DNA from: Thiodiazotropha sp040506775
GTDB lineage: Bacteria; Pseudomonadota; Gammaproteobacteria; Chromatiales; Chromatiaceae
NCBI GenBank assembly: GCA_040506775.1
Contig: JBEVWC010000029.1
Coordinates: forward strand, 1-64,000
Length of the DNA: 64,000 nucleotides
Direction: 5' to 3'
How positions within the stretch are numbered: position 1 is the first letter of the stretch; each line of letters starts with the position of its first letter. This document shows positions 1 to 8,846 of the stretch, in pieces. A model generated the notes under the pieces. It worked only from the letters and a program-made list of their open reading frames with translations. It ran no database searches and had not been told where the DNA came from. Made by a program: the position numbers and the translations under genes.

Positions 1-322
1 CGTTCCCAAGCTCCGCGATGGAACGCAGATCGGGGTTTGTGGAACCTATCAAAGCGAGGCTGCACTGCTCTGCTCAGGTACGCATTCCCACACAGAGCGT
101 GGGAACGAAAAATGATGTCCTGGTGATCAAGCGCGTCTGGATGTCGGGTGGTCACGCCTCGTTCCCACGCTCCGCGTGGGAATGCAGACTGGGCTTGAGG
201 AACCTCTCAAATTGAGGCAACTCTACTCTGCTGAGGTGGGCATTTCCCGCGCAGAGCGCGGGAGCGAGAAATGATGTCCTGGTGATAAGACACCTGCGGG
301 TAACGGGTGACTCCTGATCTGT
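1..322. repeat. Two tandem copies of a 159-bp REP-doublet unit
   Basis: This gene-free stretch is two diverged direct copies of one unit, about 1-159 and 160-320. Each unit opens with a palindrome of the form GTTCCCACGCTCCGCGTGGG (degenerate in the first copy) and carries a second, inverted palindrome about 80 bases later (81-107 and 238-270). After the second palindrome both copies continue with the same block AAATGATGTCCTGGTGAT. Paired inverted REP-type palindromes are the hallmark of REPIN-like elements. The same palindrome recurs at 30147-30173 and 33475-33583. No protein-coding signal is seen. Confidence 0.8.
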
Positions 323-323
323 T

Positions 324-1142
324 TCAGGAACCGCTGCGGATGATCCGTGCCAGCTGGCGGACGAAATCCCGCGCCACCCAGCGGCGCCCGATTTCATTCA
401 GATGACCGCCATCCGAGGTGTAGTCGCCGATCAGGGAATAATAGACATTGCCATCCTGGCGGAAAGATTCCCGACGCCCGTCCGCATAGGTCGATTCGCT
501 GGCCGCGATATCGATCAGCCGATCTTCTCCGTAAGTCTCCCTGAGGCGTCGATTGAATTCGTTGCGTTTGAGGTTGTCGAGCTTGCTGTTATTGGGGCGC
601 CCCAGCAATTCCCGTAACCACACACCGGGGCCGCTTGGACTGTATCTCAGGGGCACGGTCAGGGGAACGAAGGTGATTTCGGGATGACGTGCGATCAAGC
701 CGACCATGGCCCGCTGATACTCCGCGAACAAGGTATCCAGATCCGTATGGCGATCGATATCGATATAACAGAATTTGAGCAGGGCGAAATCGATCCGCCC
801 TGCCAGGGTCTGGTCGATGAGCTGTTCGAAATCGACACATTTGCTCACCGGCTGCTGATTTTTTCCGACTGGGGAGTGGATCAGTCCCTGGCTCGATCCA
901 TCCGCCGCCACGGACTCGAGATCCCATAGCGGCAGCTCTCTCCCATGCTGCCGGGCCAGGTCCTGCAGCCCTTCGATGATATTCTCGCCCACCGACTGGT
1001 GAGCGAAAAAAACCCGTGCACCGGAGAGTGCGTCCAGGTCTTCGACAAAACTTAGATCCGACATCATCGTCTCTCCCGGTGCATCGCTGTTCTGACATCC
1101 CGTTAGCGTCAACAGGATCAGCGCCAGCATCAGATATCTCAA
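324..1142 (-). CDS. Exported SGNH-hydrolase-like lipoprotein
   Basis: About 272 aa. I place the start at a TTG (1142-1140) because GGAGG lies 8 bases upstream and the protein then begins directly with a lipoprotein signal, MRYLMLALILLTLTGC, with an LTGC lipobox. A longer in-frame start at 1199 would put a Gly-rich hydrophilic run before the signal and overlap aroG. The mature part has an AHQSVG segment, a central LLKFCYIDID strand and a C-terminal GGHLNEIGRRW element, which resembles the late His-containing block of SGNH/GDSL hydrolases; the canonical GDSL serine block is not obvious. Substrate unknown. It lies directly downstream of aroG on the same strand. Confidence 0.7.
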   Translation of the reverse strand: MRYLMLALILLTLTGCQNSDAPGETMMSDLSFVEDLDALSGARVFFAHQSVGENIIEGLQDLARQHGRELPLWDLESVAADGSSQGLIHSPVGKNQQPVSKCVDFEQLIDQTLAGRIDFALLKFCYIDIDRHTDLDTLFAEYQRAMVGLIARHPEITFVPLTVPLRYSPSGPGVWLRELLGRPNNSKLDNLKRNEFNRRLRETYGEDRLIDIAASESTYADGRRESFRQDGNVYYSLIGDYTSDGGHLNEIGRRWVARDFVRQLARIIRSGS

Positions 1143-1195
1143 GCGACTGCCTCCACCACCCTCATTCACTTCCGTTCGCGGGCCGACCTCCTGTA

Positions 1196-2278
1196 TCAAC
1201 CCAGGAGATCATATCCCTCCTGCAGCAACTCCTGGGTGGTATCCCAGTCGATGCACTCGTCGGTCACGGAGACCCCGTACTTCAGATCAGCCGGATTCGG
1301 GGTGATGTCCTGGCGACCGGCGAACAGATGGCTCTCCAACATGGCGCCGAGAATGATCGACGAGGATTCTCCCGCTGCCCGGGAGTTGCGGATCTGTTCG
1401 ATCAGATCGCGCCACACCACGCCCTGGCGGAGATAATTTTTGCGGCTGTTGGCATGCGAGCAATCCACCATCAGGCGGGGTTTCAGCCCCACCTTGCGCA
1501 ACGATTCAGAGACCCGCTGCACATCCTCAGCGTCGTAGTTCTCACCCTGGCTGCCTCCGCGCAGGATCAGGTGGGTATCGGTGTTTCCGGTGGTGCCGAC
1601 AATCGCTGTTTCACCCAATTCGTTGATACCCAGAAAGGTATGCGGGCTGGCCGCGGAGAGCATTGCGTCGACCGCAATCTTGGTATTGCCATCGGTGGAA
1701 TTCTTGAATCCCACGGGGGCGGAGAGGCCAGAGGCCATCTGCCGGTGCGTCTGACTTTCGGTGGTGCGTGCGCCAATTGCCACCCAACCCAGCAGATCAC
1801 CGATGTACTGCGGAGTGAAGGGCTCGAGAATCTCGGTCGCGGTTGGCAGACCCAAGCGGTTGATATCGAGCAGCAGCTGCCGTGCAAGACGCAAACCCTT
1901 GTCCATGTCGAAAGAGCCGTTCATTTCCGGATCGTTGATCAACCCCTTCCAACCCACTGTGGTGCGCGGCTTCTCAAAATAGACCCGCATCACCACGAAC
2001 AGCCGATCGCTGAGCGCATCGGCCAGGGGCTTGAGACGTTTCGCGTAATCCATCGCGGACACGGGGTCGTGGATGGAACAGGGACCGACGATGACCAACG
2101 GACGATTGTCCTCACCCGTCAGAATCCGGTGAATGGTTTCTCGAACCCGGATTATGTGATCGTAAACCGCGTCGTCTCCCGGCATTTCTGTCAGCAGTTC
2201 GTGCGGTCGAATCAACGTCTGGGTTGAGGCGACACGCAGGTTGGCGACGCGTTGAAAGGTTTCTGTTTCTACATTCAT
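1196..2278 (-). CDS. aroG: 3-deoxy-7-phosphoheptulonate synthase (DAHP synthase, type I)
   Basis: 360 aa, the usual length for the AroF/AroG/AroH family. It condenses phosphoenolpyruvate with erythrose 4-phosphate, the first step of aromatic amino acid synthesis, in the cytoplasm. Visible family signatures are VGPCSIHD (about 64-71), RVYFEKPRTTVGWKG (98-112), a GARTTESQTHR block, GFKNSTDG, and the metal/phosphate-binding DCSHANSRKN near 270. The ATG at 2278 agrees with the family start. The N-terminal segment that mediates feedback inhibition is present, but which aromatic amino acid acts cannot be told from this reading, so the F, G or H identity is open. Confidence 0.95.
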   Translation of the reverse strand: MNVETETFQRVANLRVASTQTLIRPHELLTEMPGDDAVYDHIIRVRETIHRILTGEDNRPLVIVGPCSIHDPVSAMDYAKRLKPLADALSDRLFVVMRVYFEKPRTTVGWKGLINDPEMNGSFDMDKGLRLARQLLLDINRLGLPTATEILEPFTPQYIGDLLGWVAIGARTTESQTHRQMASGLSAPVGFKNSTDGNTKIAVDAMLSAASPHTFLGINELGETAIVGTTGNTDTHLILRGGSQGENYDAEDVQRVSESLRKVGLKPRLMVDCSHANSRKNYLRQGVVWRDLIEQIRNSRAAGESSSIILGAMLESHLFAGRQDITPNPADLKYGVSVTDECIDWDTTQELLQEGYDLLG

Positions 2279-2434
2279 CCGTAATTCACTCCAGACGGAT
2301 CGGGTTAGTCAATGAGGGTCTTGAGACCGAGTTACAATCCTGTCAGACAGGATCGGCCTGTATCATCCAGTGTAGTCTGGCGGATTCTACCCCTGCCTCG
2401 CGCCAAGACGAAAAAAATAACTGAAACTGCCGAC

Positions 2435-3865
2435 TCATTCTGGTCGTTCGATCGCCAGTTCGATGGACTGATGCCGGGTGACCCGGTCGAGCAGGGCCCG
2501 GGCCCGTTCGTGCAGGTAGGTTTCGATGACGGTGTAACCGCTGGGCTGCAAGCGGTTCGAATCGACCCGATCGGGGTCGTATCCCCTGGACACCTCCCAG
2601 GCATCCGGCAGGCCGTCCCCGTCCCGATCAGGCTCCGGACTGGCGGACTCAAGCCCGCTCAGAAACCAGGCATCACTGGGCGCGGCCGGGGCGTTGCGGC
2701 GCCAGATGCCTGTACTGCTGATCACCTCACGTACCGTCCGACGGGTCACCCGGTCACGGGGAAATGCGCCGGCCTGGGATAACACCCGCAGGTATGCGGT
2801 GAGGGCATCATCGGTCTCGACCGGCGCCACCGCAAAGGGTTGATTGACCAGCTCTCCCAGGCGGTTGACGCGGACCCGGAAACTGTCGAGAAAACTCAGA
2901 TCCCCTGCCCCATTCACCAGACCCACACCCTCGAGCCAGTTGCCCTCGAGGTGATAACGCCCCTTGGGACTGAAGCGATACAGATCCACCCAGGGGGCAT
3001 CGGGACCGCGTTTGTAGTAGTTACCCACCAGATTGATCCCCTCGACCGGTTTGTGGCCGTCATGCCCAAGCCCCTCTTTGAAGTTGTAGACCACATTGTT
3101 ACGGAAGTCCGCCGGCTTTCCGGGTTCGTAGGGTGTCAGCGAAGGGTTGCGGCGGGCGTTGTGGGCAAACAGATTGTGGTGGATGGAGATGTTGCCGCTA
3201 TCGGGATAGGCGCTGAGCAGGGCAAAATTGTGTCCCACGCCCTTGTCGTGCCCCTCGGGATCGGACTCTTCCAGGGTGCACCATTGAACCGTGACCTCAG
3301 AGGAATGAATGATATCCAGCAACTCATCGTTGCCCCAGGAGAGGGACAGATGGTCCAGGATGAAGCGCTCCGATTTCGGCAGTTGAATCACGTCCCCGGT
3401 ATGTCCGAGAACCGGTTTCTGACGGATTCGCAGAAAACGAATCACCAGATCATGCAATCGCTCCCCGCCCACCGGACGGGCAACGATGCGGCCCACCAGG
3501 GTTATTCCCGGGCTCGGGGCACTCTCACCGGCAATGGTGAGATAGGAGTGTGGGACTTCAAGATCACCCCGGATCACCCCGGCCACATCGAACACCACAA
3601 TACGCGGTCCCTCGGTGGAGACTGCCGCCTGCAGGCTGCCGGGACCACTCGAATTCAGATTGGTCACTTTGATCACCCGGCCCTGGCGTCCCCCCACGGA
3701 GACCGCACCGAAACCCTCGGCACCGGGAAATGCAGGTACACCCGGCTGCCCCGCGAACAGCGAGGAGGAGAAGCTCACAAGCAACAGCGCACAGGCACAG
3801 CGCAACCACGCCACACCAGGGCACCAGCTCTGTGGCTGATCTGAATGGTTTGAGTCTGTCTTCAT
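2435..3865 (-). CDS. Exported pectate lyase-like polysaccharide lyase
   Basis: 476 aa. The frame is open further upstream, but the start chosen is the ATG at 3865, which overlaps the ybaK stop as ATGA and gives a signal peptide ending near SSLFAG. The mature start PGAEGFGAVSVGGRQGRV and the segments VFDVAGVIRGDL, HDLVIRFLRIR, LDHLSLSWGNDE and HHNLFAHNARRNP are typical of the right-handed beta-helix of pectate/pectin lyase-like proteins (PL1-type). The C-terminus has a DRDGDGLPDAWEV motif, a thrombospondin-3/dockerin-like calcium loop. Likely acts on acidic polysaccharide outside the cytoplasm; the actual substrate is unknown. Last gene of the run with ybaK and the PqiA-like gene. Confidence 0.85.
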   Translation of the reverse strand: MKTDSNHSDQPQSWCPGVAWLRCACALLLVSFSSSLFAGQPGVPAFPGAEGFGAVSVGGRQGRVIKVTNLNSSGPGSLQAAVSTEGPRIVVFDVAGVIRGDLEVPHSYLTIAGESAPSPGITLVGRIVARPVGGERLHDLVIRFLRIRQKPVLGHTGDVIQLPKSERFILDHLSLSWGNDELLDIIHSSEVTVQWCTLEESDPEGHDKGVGHNFALLSAYPDSGNISIHHNLFAHNARRNPSLTPYEPGKPADFRNNVVYNFKEGLGHDGHKPVEGINLVGNYYKRGPDAPWVDLYRFSPKGRYHLEGNWLEGVGLVNGAGDLSFLDSFRVRVNRLGELVNQPFAVAPVETDDALTAYLRVLSQAGAFPRDRVTRRTVREVISSTGIWRRNAPAAPSDAWFLSGLESASPEPDRDGDGLPDAWEVSRGYDPDRVDSNRLQPSGYTVIETYLHERARALLDRVTRHQSIELAIERPE

Positions 3866-4329
3866 TTGCCGATCTCCTGGAAATCCGCATCGAGCAAGGC
3901 GCACAGATCCTGCGGGTCCAGTGCGATCTCGAGACCGCGACGTCCGGCACTGACAAACATCTGTGACAGGGACCTGGCCGAGGCATCGATCAGCGTGGGT
4001 AGCAGGCGTTTCTGTCCCAGGGGGCTGACCCCTCCCAGGACATAACCGCTGCTGCGCTCCACGGACCGGGCATCGGCCATGGCCACCTTCTTGGCACCCA
4101 GAGACTTGGCCATGGCCTTGAGATCGAGGGTCGTGGAAACGGGTACGATAGCGACTGCCAGGCCCTTGCCATCGAGGGCCACAACCAGGGTCTTGAACAC
4201 CTGGGTCGGAGGGATCCCGAGTTTTTCCGCGGCTTCGAGTCCATAGGACTCGTGTTGCGGATCGTGTTCGTAGCTGTGGGTGGTGAAAGCGATTCCCGCC
4301 TTTTTTGCCACTGCGATGGCTGGTGTCAT
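3862..4329 (-). CDS. ybaK: Cys-tRNA(Pro)/Cys-tRNA(Cys) deacylase YbaK
   Basis: 155 aa, standard for the YbaK/EbsC family, trans-editing enzymes that hydrolyse Cys-tRNAPro made by ProRS. The catalytic lysine known from the family falls exactly at K46 in PPTQVFKTLVV, followed by the YVLGGVSPLGQK segment near 100 that is diagnostic of YbaK. The ATG at 4329 overlaps the preceding gene by four bases and the stop overlaps the lyase gene by four, so all three genes are probably translationally coupled, although their functions look unrelated. Confidence 0.93.
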   Translation of the reverse strand: MTPAIAVAKKAGIAFTTHSYEHDPQHESYGLEAAEKLGIPPTQVFKTLVVALDGKGLAVAIVPVSTTLDLKAMAKSLGAKKVAMADARSVERSSGYVLGGVSPLGQKRLLPTLIDASARSLSQMFVSAGRRGLEIALDPQDLCALLDADFQEIGK

Positions 4330-4832
4330 GCCTGACCTCCGTCGAGATGGGCAACGATCCGATGGGTGATGTACATGATCAACAACACCGCTGCTCCGAA
4401 CAGGTAGAGCCCCGGATGAATTTCGACCTGTGCGACCACCCCGAGTTTTACCGTGACGATCATCACCGCCACCACCATCACATCCAGCATCGCCCAGCGT
4501 CCGTAGTCATGCATCAGTTTGAGCAATTGCCCGGTACGCGCCGAGCGCACCGTCCGATGACGCAACAACAGATAGAGAAGGAAGATTTTAAGGATCGGCA
4601 GTATCACGCTGAACAGCCCCACCACCAGAAACAAAAACCATTGCTCACGCCGAAACAGTTCCATCACTCCGGAGATCACCGAAAAGGAGCTGGCGATGAA
4701 CAGGAACTTGGTGAGGGTCAGCATCGGCAGCCACAAACCGGCGACCAACAGTATCCCGCTGAGGGTCAGCAATGCCATCAGGCGCCGGGCACTGGCCAGG
4801 GGAATCAGGTCGGTCTGGGCCTGCGTATTCAC
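4326..4832 (-). CDS. PqiA-like (paraquat-inducible protein A family) inner-membrane protein
   Basis: 168 aa with four strongly hydrophobic segments (about 20-38, 42-60, 63-90 and 115-160). GTG start at 4832. The segment PMLTLTKFLFIASSFSV and the pattern FSVILPILKIFLLYLLLR match the single PqiA domain; full-length PqiA proteins carry two such domains with zinc ribbons, so this is a one-domain version. PqiA proteins act with MCE-domain proteins in lipid transport between the membranes, but no MCE or PqiB gene is nearby, so its partner is unknown. The stop overlaps ybaK by four bases. Confidence 0.7.
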   Translation of the reverse strand: MNTQAQTDLIPLASARRLMALLTLSGILLVAGLWLPMLTLTKFLFIASSFSVISGVMELFRREQWFLFLVVGLFSVILPILKIFLLYLLLRHRTVRSARTGQLLKLMHDYGRWAMLDVMVVAVMIVTVKLGVVAQVEIHPGLYLFGAAVLLIMYITHRIVAHLDGGQA

Positions 4833-4941
4833 GGCCGCATGCCTGCCGGTGATAGGCCCGGGTGGTTGATAGGTTGTTCGGCAACATCAGGCCAATGCGG
4901 ATGGAACCCTTGTCTGTTCTGCACGTGCTGCTTCCCTGGGA

Positions 4942-5715
4942 TCAGGTCCCGATTCGGTAAAATGCCCGGGCATTATCACACAACACCCGCAGCGCGGCAG
5001 CGTCCCCCAGGCTGTCGCTGATCCGCCCGACATCCGCATCCTGGAATGGCCTGGGGGTCCGGGTCGATGGCAGGTCGGAGCCGAACATCAAACAGCCGGG
5101 ATGCGCCTCATTGAGCGCCCTGAGTCTGGATTCCAGCGGAAAATCGACCCGACCGAAGCCGCAGGCCTTGACCCTCACCCCCTGCTCCGCCAGGCGTAAC
5201 AAGGCCGTGCCACCCTCGGCAGTCAACCCCAGGTGATCGATCGCCACTGCCGGAAGAGCGGCCAGACGGGATTCAAGGGCGATCAAGGCATCACCCGACA
5301 GATACAACTCCACATGCCAACCCAGCCGTTCGTAAACCCGCCAGGCGACCTGCTCCAGCTCATCCACTGCCGCGGATCCCCCCCGGTAGAGATTGAAGCG
5401 AACCCCCCGTACCCCGGCACGGTCGAGCCGGTCGAGTTCCGCGTCATCCACATCACCCGGTAATTGAGTCACCCCTGCGAATCCGGGGCCGAGCCGTTGC
5501 AGAGCAGCCACCAGATAGCTCTGGTCGAATCCCTGGAATGACCCCGAAACCACGACGCCTCCCTGCAGCGGATAGGCCGCCATTCGCTGCCGATAGTCTT
5601 CACAGGTGAAGGCGTCAGGGAGATAACCCCGGTTCGGGATCAGAGGATAGCGCGGATCGATGATGTGGAAATGGGCGTCGAACAGAGGCAAAGGCTGCCG
5701 TGCAGATTCCGGCAT
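4942..5715 (-). CDS. Amidohydrolase-family (TIM-barrel) hydrolase
   Basis: 257 aa. Starts with LPLFDAHFHIIDPRYPLIPN, the metal-binding HxH strand of the amidohydrolase-related family (2-pyrone-4,6-dicarboxylate lactonase/decarboxylase group), followed by a VAIDHLGL strand and a C-terminal MFGSDLPSTR strand carrying the last conserved aspartate. The ATG overlaps the hspQ stop by one base (TGATG), so it is coupled to hspQ. Substrate cannot be assigned. The 109 bases between this gene and the PqiA-like gene hold no clear signal. Confidence 0.8.
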   Translation of the reverse strand: MPESARQPLPLFDAHFHIIDPRYPLIPNRGYLPDAFTCEDYRQRMAAYPLQGGVVVSGSFQGFDQSYLVAALQRLGPGFAGVTQLPGDVDDAELDRLDRAGVRGVRFNLYRGGSAAVDELEQVAWRVYERLGWHVELYLSGDALIALESRLAALPAVAIDHLGLTAEGGTALLRLAEQGVRVKACGFGRVDFPLESRLRALNEAHPGCLMFGSDLPSTRTPRPFQDADVGRISDSLGDAAALRVLCDNARAFYRIGT

Positions 5716-6047
5716 CAGTTGGTGGGTTGCCCGGTGATGTAACGCCCACCCTCGAAGGCACTGAAAAACTCCTTGATCAGGGGATGTTCCACCGGTTCAA
5801 GGCCCATGTCATGGGTGAGGTTGCGTTCCGCCACGTAGGTTTCGTCACTGGTGTTGTGCACCAGCACCCGGTACCAGGGCTGGTCTTTGGGCGGCCGGGA
5901 ACGGGCGACCTGTTCATACCACTCATCCGACAGCATGAACACCGGATCGATATCCACGATCACGCCCCGATAGTTGAACAGGCGGTGATGGACCAACTCC
6001 CCCACTCCAAACTTCGCGTGACCGGTTTGAACCTCGTCGCTAGCCAA
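5715..6047 (-). CDS. hspQ: Heat shock protein HspQ (hemimethylated DNA-binding YccV family)
   Basis: 110 aa, close to the usual length. The pattern FGVGELVHHRLFNYRGVIVD near the N-terminus and PWYRVLVHN, TYVAERNL further on are diagnostic of HspQ/YccV. HspQ modulates Lon protease in enterobacteria and binds hemimethylated DNA in vitro. The start is a TTG at 6047 preceded by AGGAG at a spacing of six, which decides against other starts. First gene of a leftward run with the amidohydrolase. No sigma-32 promoter was convincingly found upstream. Confidence 0.9.
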   Translation of the reverse strand: MASDEVQTGHAKFGVGELVHHRLFNYRGVIVDIDPVFMLSDEWYEQVARSRPPKDQPWYRVLVHNTSDETYVAERNLTHDMGLEPVEHPLIKEFFSAFEGGRYITGQPTN

Positions 6048-6574
6048 TCAATGCTCCTGAATGTGTTGTTCAGTTTCTTGGATGCCGTGTTTCAGCCCGC
6101 TCACAGCCATGATACGGGCCTGGCGGAGATCGTTTTTTGATACTGAAAAGGCCTTTGAATTCACTGCGGATTCATCAGGCAGACCCTTGGATGCTGCTGG
6201 ACCTTCAGCGTCACGATGCCGGGTTTACCACTCGGACGCCAGCCCATCTTACCGTGAACACCTGTCTGTCTCCACCTGCTGTGGGTGATTCAGTCAGGTG
6301 TCGGACAGCGGTGTGGGCGGTGTTCACGGTTTTTTCGCCCCCTCTCCCGCAAGGGGAGAGGGAGGATTGCCTGGAGAGATTCGTGGTGCTCTCAGTCTGG
6401 TCAGACTCTGCGGGATCCCGGGTTACGCGTTGCTTTACCCGGGCGACACAATCGCTCACATCCGTTTGAGGATTTTATCAGTCCGATCACAGAGTTAACC
6501 CGGCATTTGCTACACACCACACCCACCTGCTGGTATCATCGCAAATCTTTTGACGAGAGGAGAACGGGGTCCCC
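6048..6574. other. Divergent intergenic region hspQ / DUF3581 gene with two repeat palindromes
   Basis: 527 bases without a supportable gene. It must contain the promoters of both flanking genes; TATCAT at 6535-6540 is a possible -10 for the rightward gene. It holds a CCCCTCTCCCGCAAGGGGAG palindrome at 6336-6362 (same family as the uvrA linker) and a CCCGGGTTACGCGTTG-type palindrome at 6411-6446 (same family as 39357-39388). Short open frames here lack ribosome sites and are not called. Confidence 0.6.
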
Positions 6575-7279
6575 ATGCAACTGACCGACTACTACATGAG
6601 TGAGGGCGATCAGGTCTCGTTCTCCCGTGATCAGGCCAGCCGCTTTGCCAAGCAGGTTGCCGATGACTTCAATCCGTTGCACAACCCGGATTCGAAAATG
6701 TTCTGTGTACCCGGGGATCTGTTGTTCGCCGTTGCCCTGAACCGGCTGGGTTTGAGCCAATCGATGAGCTTCACCTTCTCCGGCATGGTCAGTGACAAGG
6801 CCCTGATACTTCCCCGGACCGACGCGCAGGAAATCCGGGTCACCGACGCCGAGGGTAAAGAGTACCTGAGCATCCATCGTGAAGGGGCAACCACCCATGA
6901 CTCACAGCTCATCCAGGACCTGGTGTGCCGATACGTCACCTTCTCGGGACACACCTTCCCTCACCTGCTGGTACCCCTGATGGCGGAACGGGGGGTGATG
7001 ATCAACCCCGGGCGGCCGTTGATCATGTACCAGAGCATGGCGATCCAGCTGGAGCGACTGGAGATCAGCAAACCGAGCCTTGAGTACCGCGGCGCAACCC
7101 TGGATGTGCAGGGCAAGAAAGGCATGGTGCGGCTCGACTTCCGTCTTCTGGATGGCGAGCAGGAAGTGGGACATGGCTCCAAGCACATGGCGCTTCGTGG
7201 ACTGCAGGCCTATGAGGAAGCGGTCATGCAGCAGGTGGTGGATGACTATAACGGCTACAAGAGCGCCTACGGGACCTGA
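6575..7279 (+). CDS. DUF3581 family protein
   Basis: 234 aa, ATG at 6575 with AGGAG about 13 bases upstream. The N-terminus (FSRDQASRFAKQVADDFNPL, then FCVPGDLLFAV) resembles the MaoC/hot-dog-like pattern that characterises the DUF3581 family of gammaproteobacteria; the family has no established function. No signal peptide or membrane segment. It is transcribed towards the response regulator gene, whose 3' end is 48 bases away, and stands alone. Confidence 0.75.
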   Translation: MQLTDYYMSEGDQVSFSRDQASRFAKQVADDFNPLHNPDSKMFCVPGDLLFAVALNRLGLSQSMSFTFSGMVSDKALILPRTDAQEIRVTDAEGKEYLSIHREGATTHDSQLIQDLVCRYVTFSGHTFPHLLVPLMAERGVMINPGRPLIMYQSMAIQLERLEISKPSLEYRGATLDVQGKKGMVRLDFRLLDGEQEVGHGSKHMALRGLQAYEEAVMQQVVDDYNGYKSAYGT

Positions 7280-7327
7280 CACCACCCTGGGTATCGAAAC
7301 GGCGCCGGCAAACCCTGATGGCCCCGA

Positions 7328-8689
7328 TCACTCCTTGTATTGGCTCTTATCCAGACCGTATTTACGCATCTTGTCATACAGGGTCTTACGCGGAATACCC
7401 AGTACCTCCAGGGTGCGTTTCAGGTTCCCCTTCTGCAGTTCGAGCTGCTGCTTGATCAGGCTCTTCTCGAAGCAGTCCACCTGTTGTTTCAAGGTGATCG
7501 CCGTCTCACTGCTTTCGCTGCGCATCAGTGCAGGCAGGTCGTAATTGACATTCTCTCCGAGCAGCACGTAACGATCGGCAATGTTGCACAACTCCCGCAC
7601 ATTGCCGGGCCAGGCATGGGTCAGCAGCACCCGCATCTGCTCCCCGTTCGGCATCGGCACCTCGCGTTGGTATCGGGCCCCCGCCATGAGCAGGAAATGG
7701 TGGAACAGTAACGGAATATCCTCTCGCCGATCCCTCAGGGGCGGAATCTCCAGGGTCACCACGTTGAGCCGGTAGTAGAGATCCTCACGGAATACACCCT
7801 GCTCACTCGCCTCCTTGAGATCGACCTTGGTCGCCGCCACCACCCGCAGGTCCAGGGGAATGGACGTGTTGGAGCCCAGGCGCTCGATGCTGCGCTCCTG
7901 CAACACGCGTAGCAGATGGACCTGCACCGGAATCGGCATGCTCTCGATCTCATCGAGAAACAGGGTGCCGTGATTGGCGTGTTCGAAACGTCCGATGCGT
8001 CGCCCCTTGGCGCCGGTGAAGGCGCCCGGTTCATGACCGAACAGCTCACTCTCGATCAGGCTGTCCGGCACCGCGCCACAGTTGACCGGGACGAAATGGT
8101 AGTTGCGACGCCGGCTGTGTTCATGCAATGAGCGGGATACCAGTTCCTTACCGGTTCCGGTCTCACCCAACAACAGCACATCCGCATCGGTATCGGCGAT
8201 CTGGGCAATCGTGGCGCGCAGTCGCTGCATCGAGGGCGAACGGCCGATGATGCGCGGACCGGGCAGATTGTTCTGGGTGTCCAGTTCGGAACGCAGATTG
8301 CGGTTTTCCAGAGTCAGCACACGTTTGTCCAATGCCCGCTTTACGGTCTCCACCAGCAGGTCGGCGGCAAATGGCTTCTCGATGAAATCGTAGGCACCAT
8401 CCCGGATCGCCTGGACCGCCATGGCGATATCCCCATGTCCGGTGATCAAAATCACCGGCAGATCCCGGTCTATGGTCAATGCCTCGCGCAGAAACGACAT
8501 CCCGTCCATACCCGGCATCTTGATGTCGCAGACCACCACACCCGGCCAGTCATGGGAGAGCATGGGCAGGGCCAGCTCGGCACGCTCCAGGGGCTGCACA
8601 GACAAACCAGCCAGTTCCAATGTCTGGGCATTGGCGATACGGATGTGCTTTTCGTCGTCTATGAAGATGACTGAGCCAAAAGTATTCAT
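7328..8689 (-). CDS. Sigma-54-dependent response regulator, DctD-like
   Basis: 453 aa. Domains in order: receiver (about 5-120, phospho-acceptor D55 in VVVCDIKMPGMDG and K near 105), AAA+ sigma-54 activation domain (about 145-380; GETGTGKE Walker A, GAFTGA loop that contacts sigma-54, TLFLDEIESMP Walker B), and a C-terminal Fis-type helix-turn-helix ending GIPRKTLYDKMRKYGL. It would activate RpoN promoters when phosphorylated by the kinase encoded just upstream. The layout is that of DctD, which controls C4-dicarboxylate uptake genes, but no dct transporter lies in the window, so the target is unproven. Confidence 0.93.
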   Translation of the reverse strand: MNTFGSVIFIDDEKHIRIANAQTLELAGLSVQPLERAELALPMLSHDWPGVVVCDIKMPGMDGMSFLREALTIDRDLPVILITGHGDIAMAVQAIRDGAYDFIEKPFAADLLVETVKRALDKRVLTLENRNLRSELDTQNNLPGPRIIGRSPSMQRLRATIAQIADTDADVLLLGETGTGKELVSRSLHEHSRRRNYHFVPVNCGAVPDSLIESELFGHEPGAFTGAKGRRIGRFEHANHGTLFLDEIESMPIPVQVHLLRVLQERSIERLGSNTSIPLDLRVVAATKVDLKEASEQGVFREDLYYRLNVVTLEIPPLRDRREDIPLLFHHFLLMAGARYQREVPMPNGEQMRVLLTHAWPGNVRELCNIADRYVLLGENVNYDLPALMRSESSETAITLKQQVDCFEKSLIKQQLELQKGNLKRTLEVLGIPRKTLYDKMRKYGLDKSQYKE

Positions 8690-8846
8690 AGTTGTAGTTT
8701 TGAGTTATGAGTTTTTAGTTTTGAGTTGTGGTGTTCGCTTTGCTCACAACCTTTCGGGTGCACTTCCATGAGTCAAGTAAGTAGCCATGATGGGTTCTGT
8801 CGTGTTTACTATAACTCAACACTTAAAACTCATAACTCAAAACTCT
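8690..8846. repeat. Foldback repeat between kinase and regulator genes
   Basis: The gap is largely an inverted repeat. The left arm (8694-8730) and the right arm (8815-8850) are reverse complements built from the unit GAGTTTTGAGTTATGAG. The right arm runs to the stop codon region of the kinase gene. The same unit appears at 63793-63812 and in inverse orientation near 63911-63922. If transcribed with the two-component operon it would form a long hairpin between the two cistrons. Confidence 0.75.

Noticed and set aside
1016..2227. 403-codon open frame on the plus strand opposite aroG
   Set aside because: Antisense shadow of a high-GC gene; no ribosome site and no recognisable domain, while the opposite strand is a clear DAHP synthase.
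3866..4354. Extended N-terminus of the pectate lyase frame to 4354
   Set aside because: The extra 163 residues overlap ybaK out of frame and precede the signal peptide; the ATG at 3865 fits the operon overlap.
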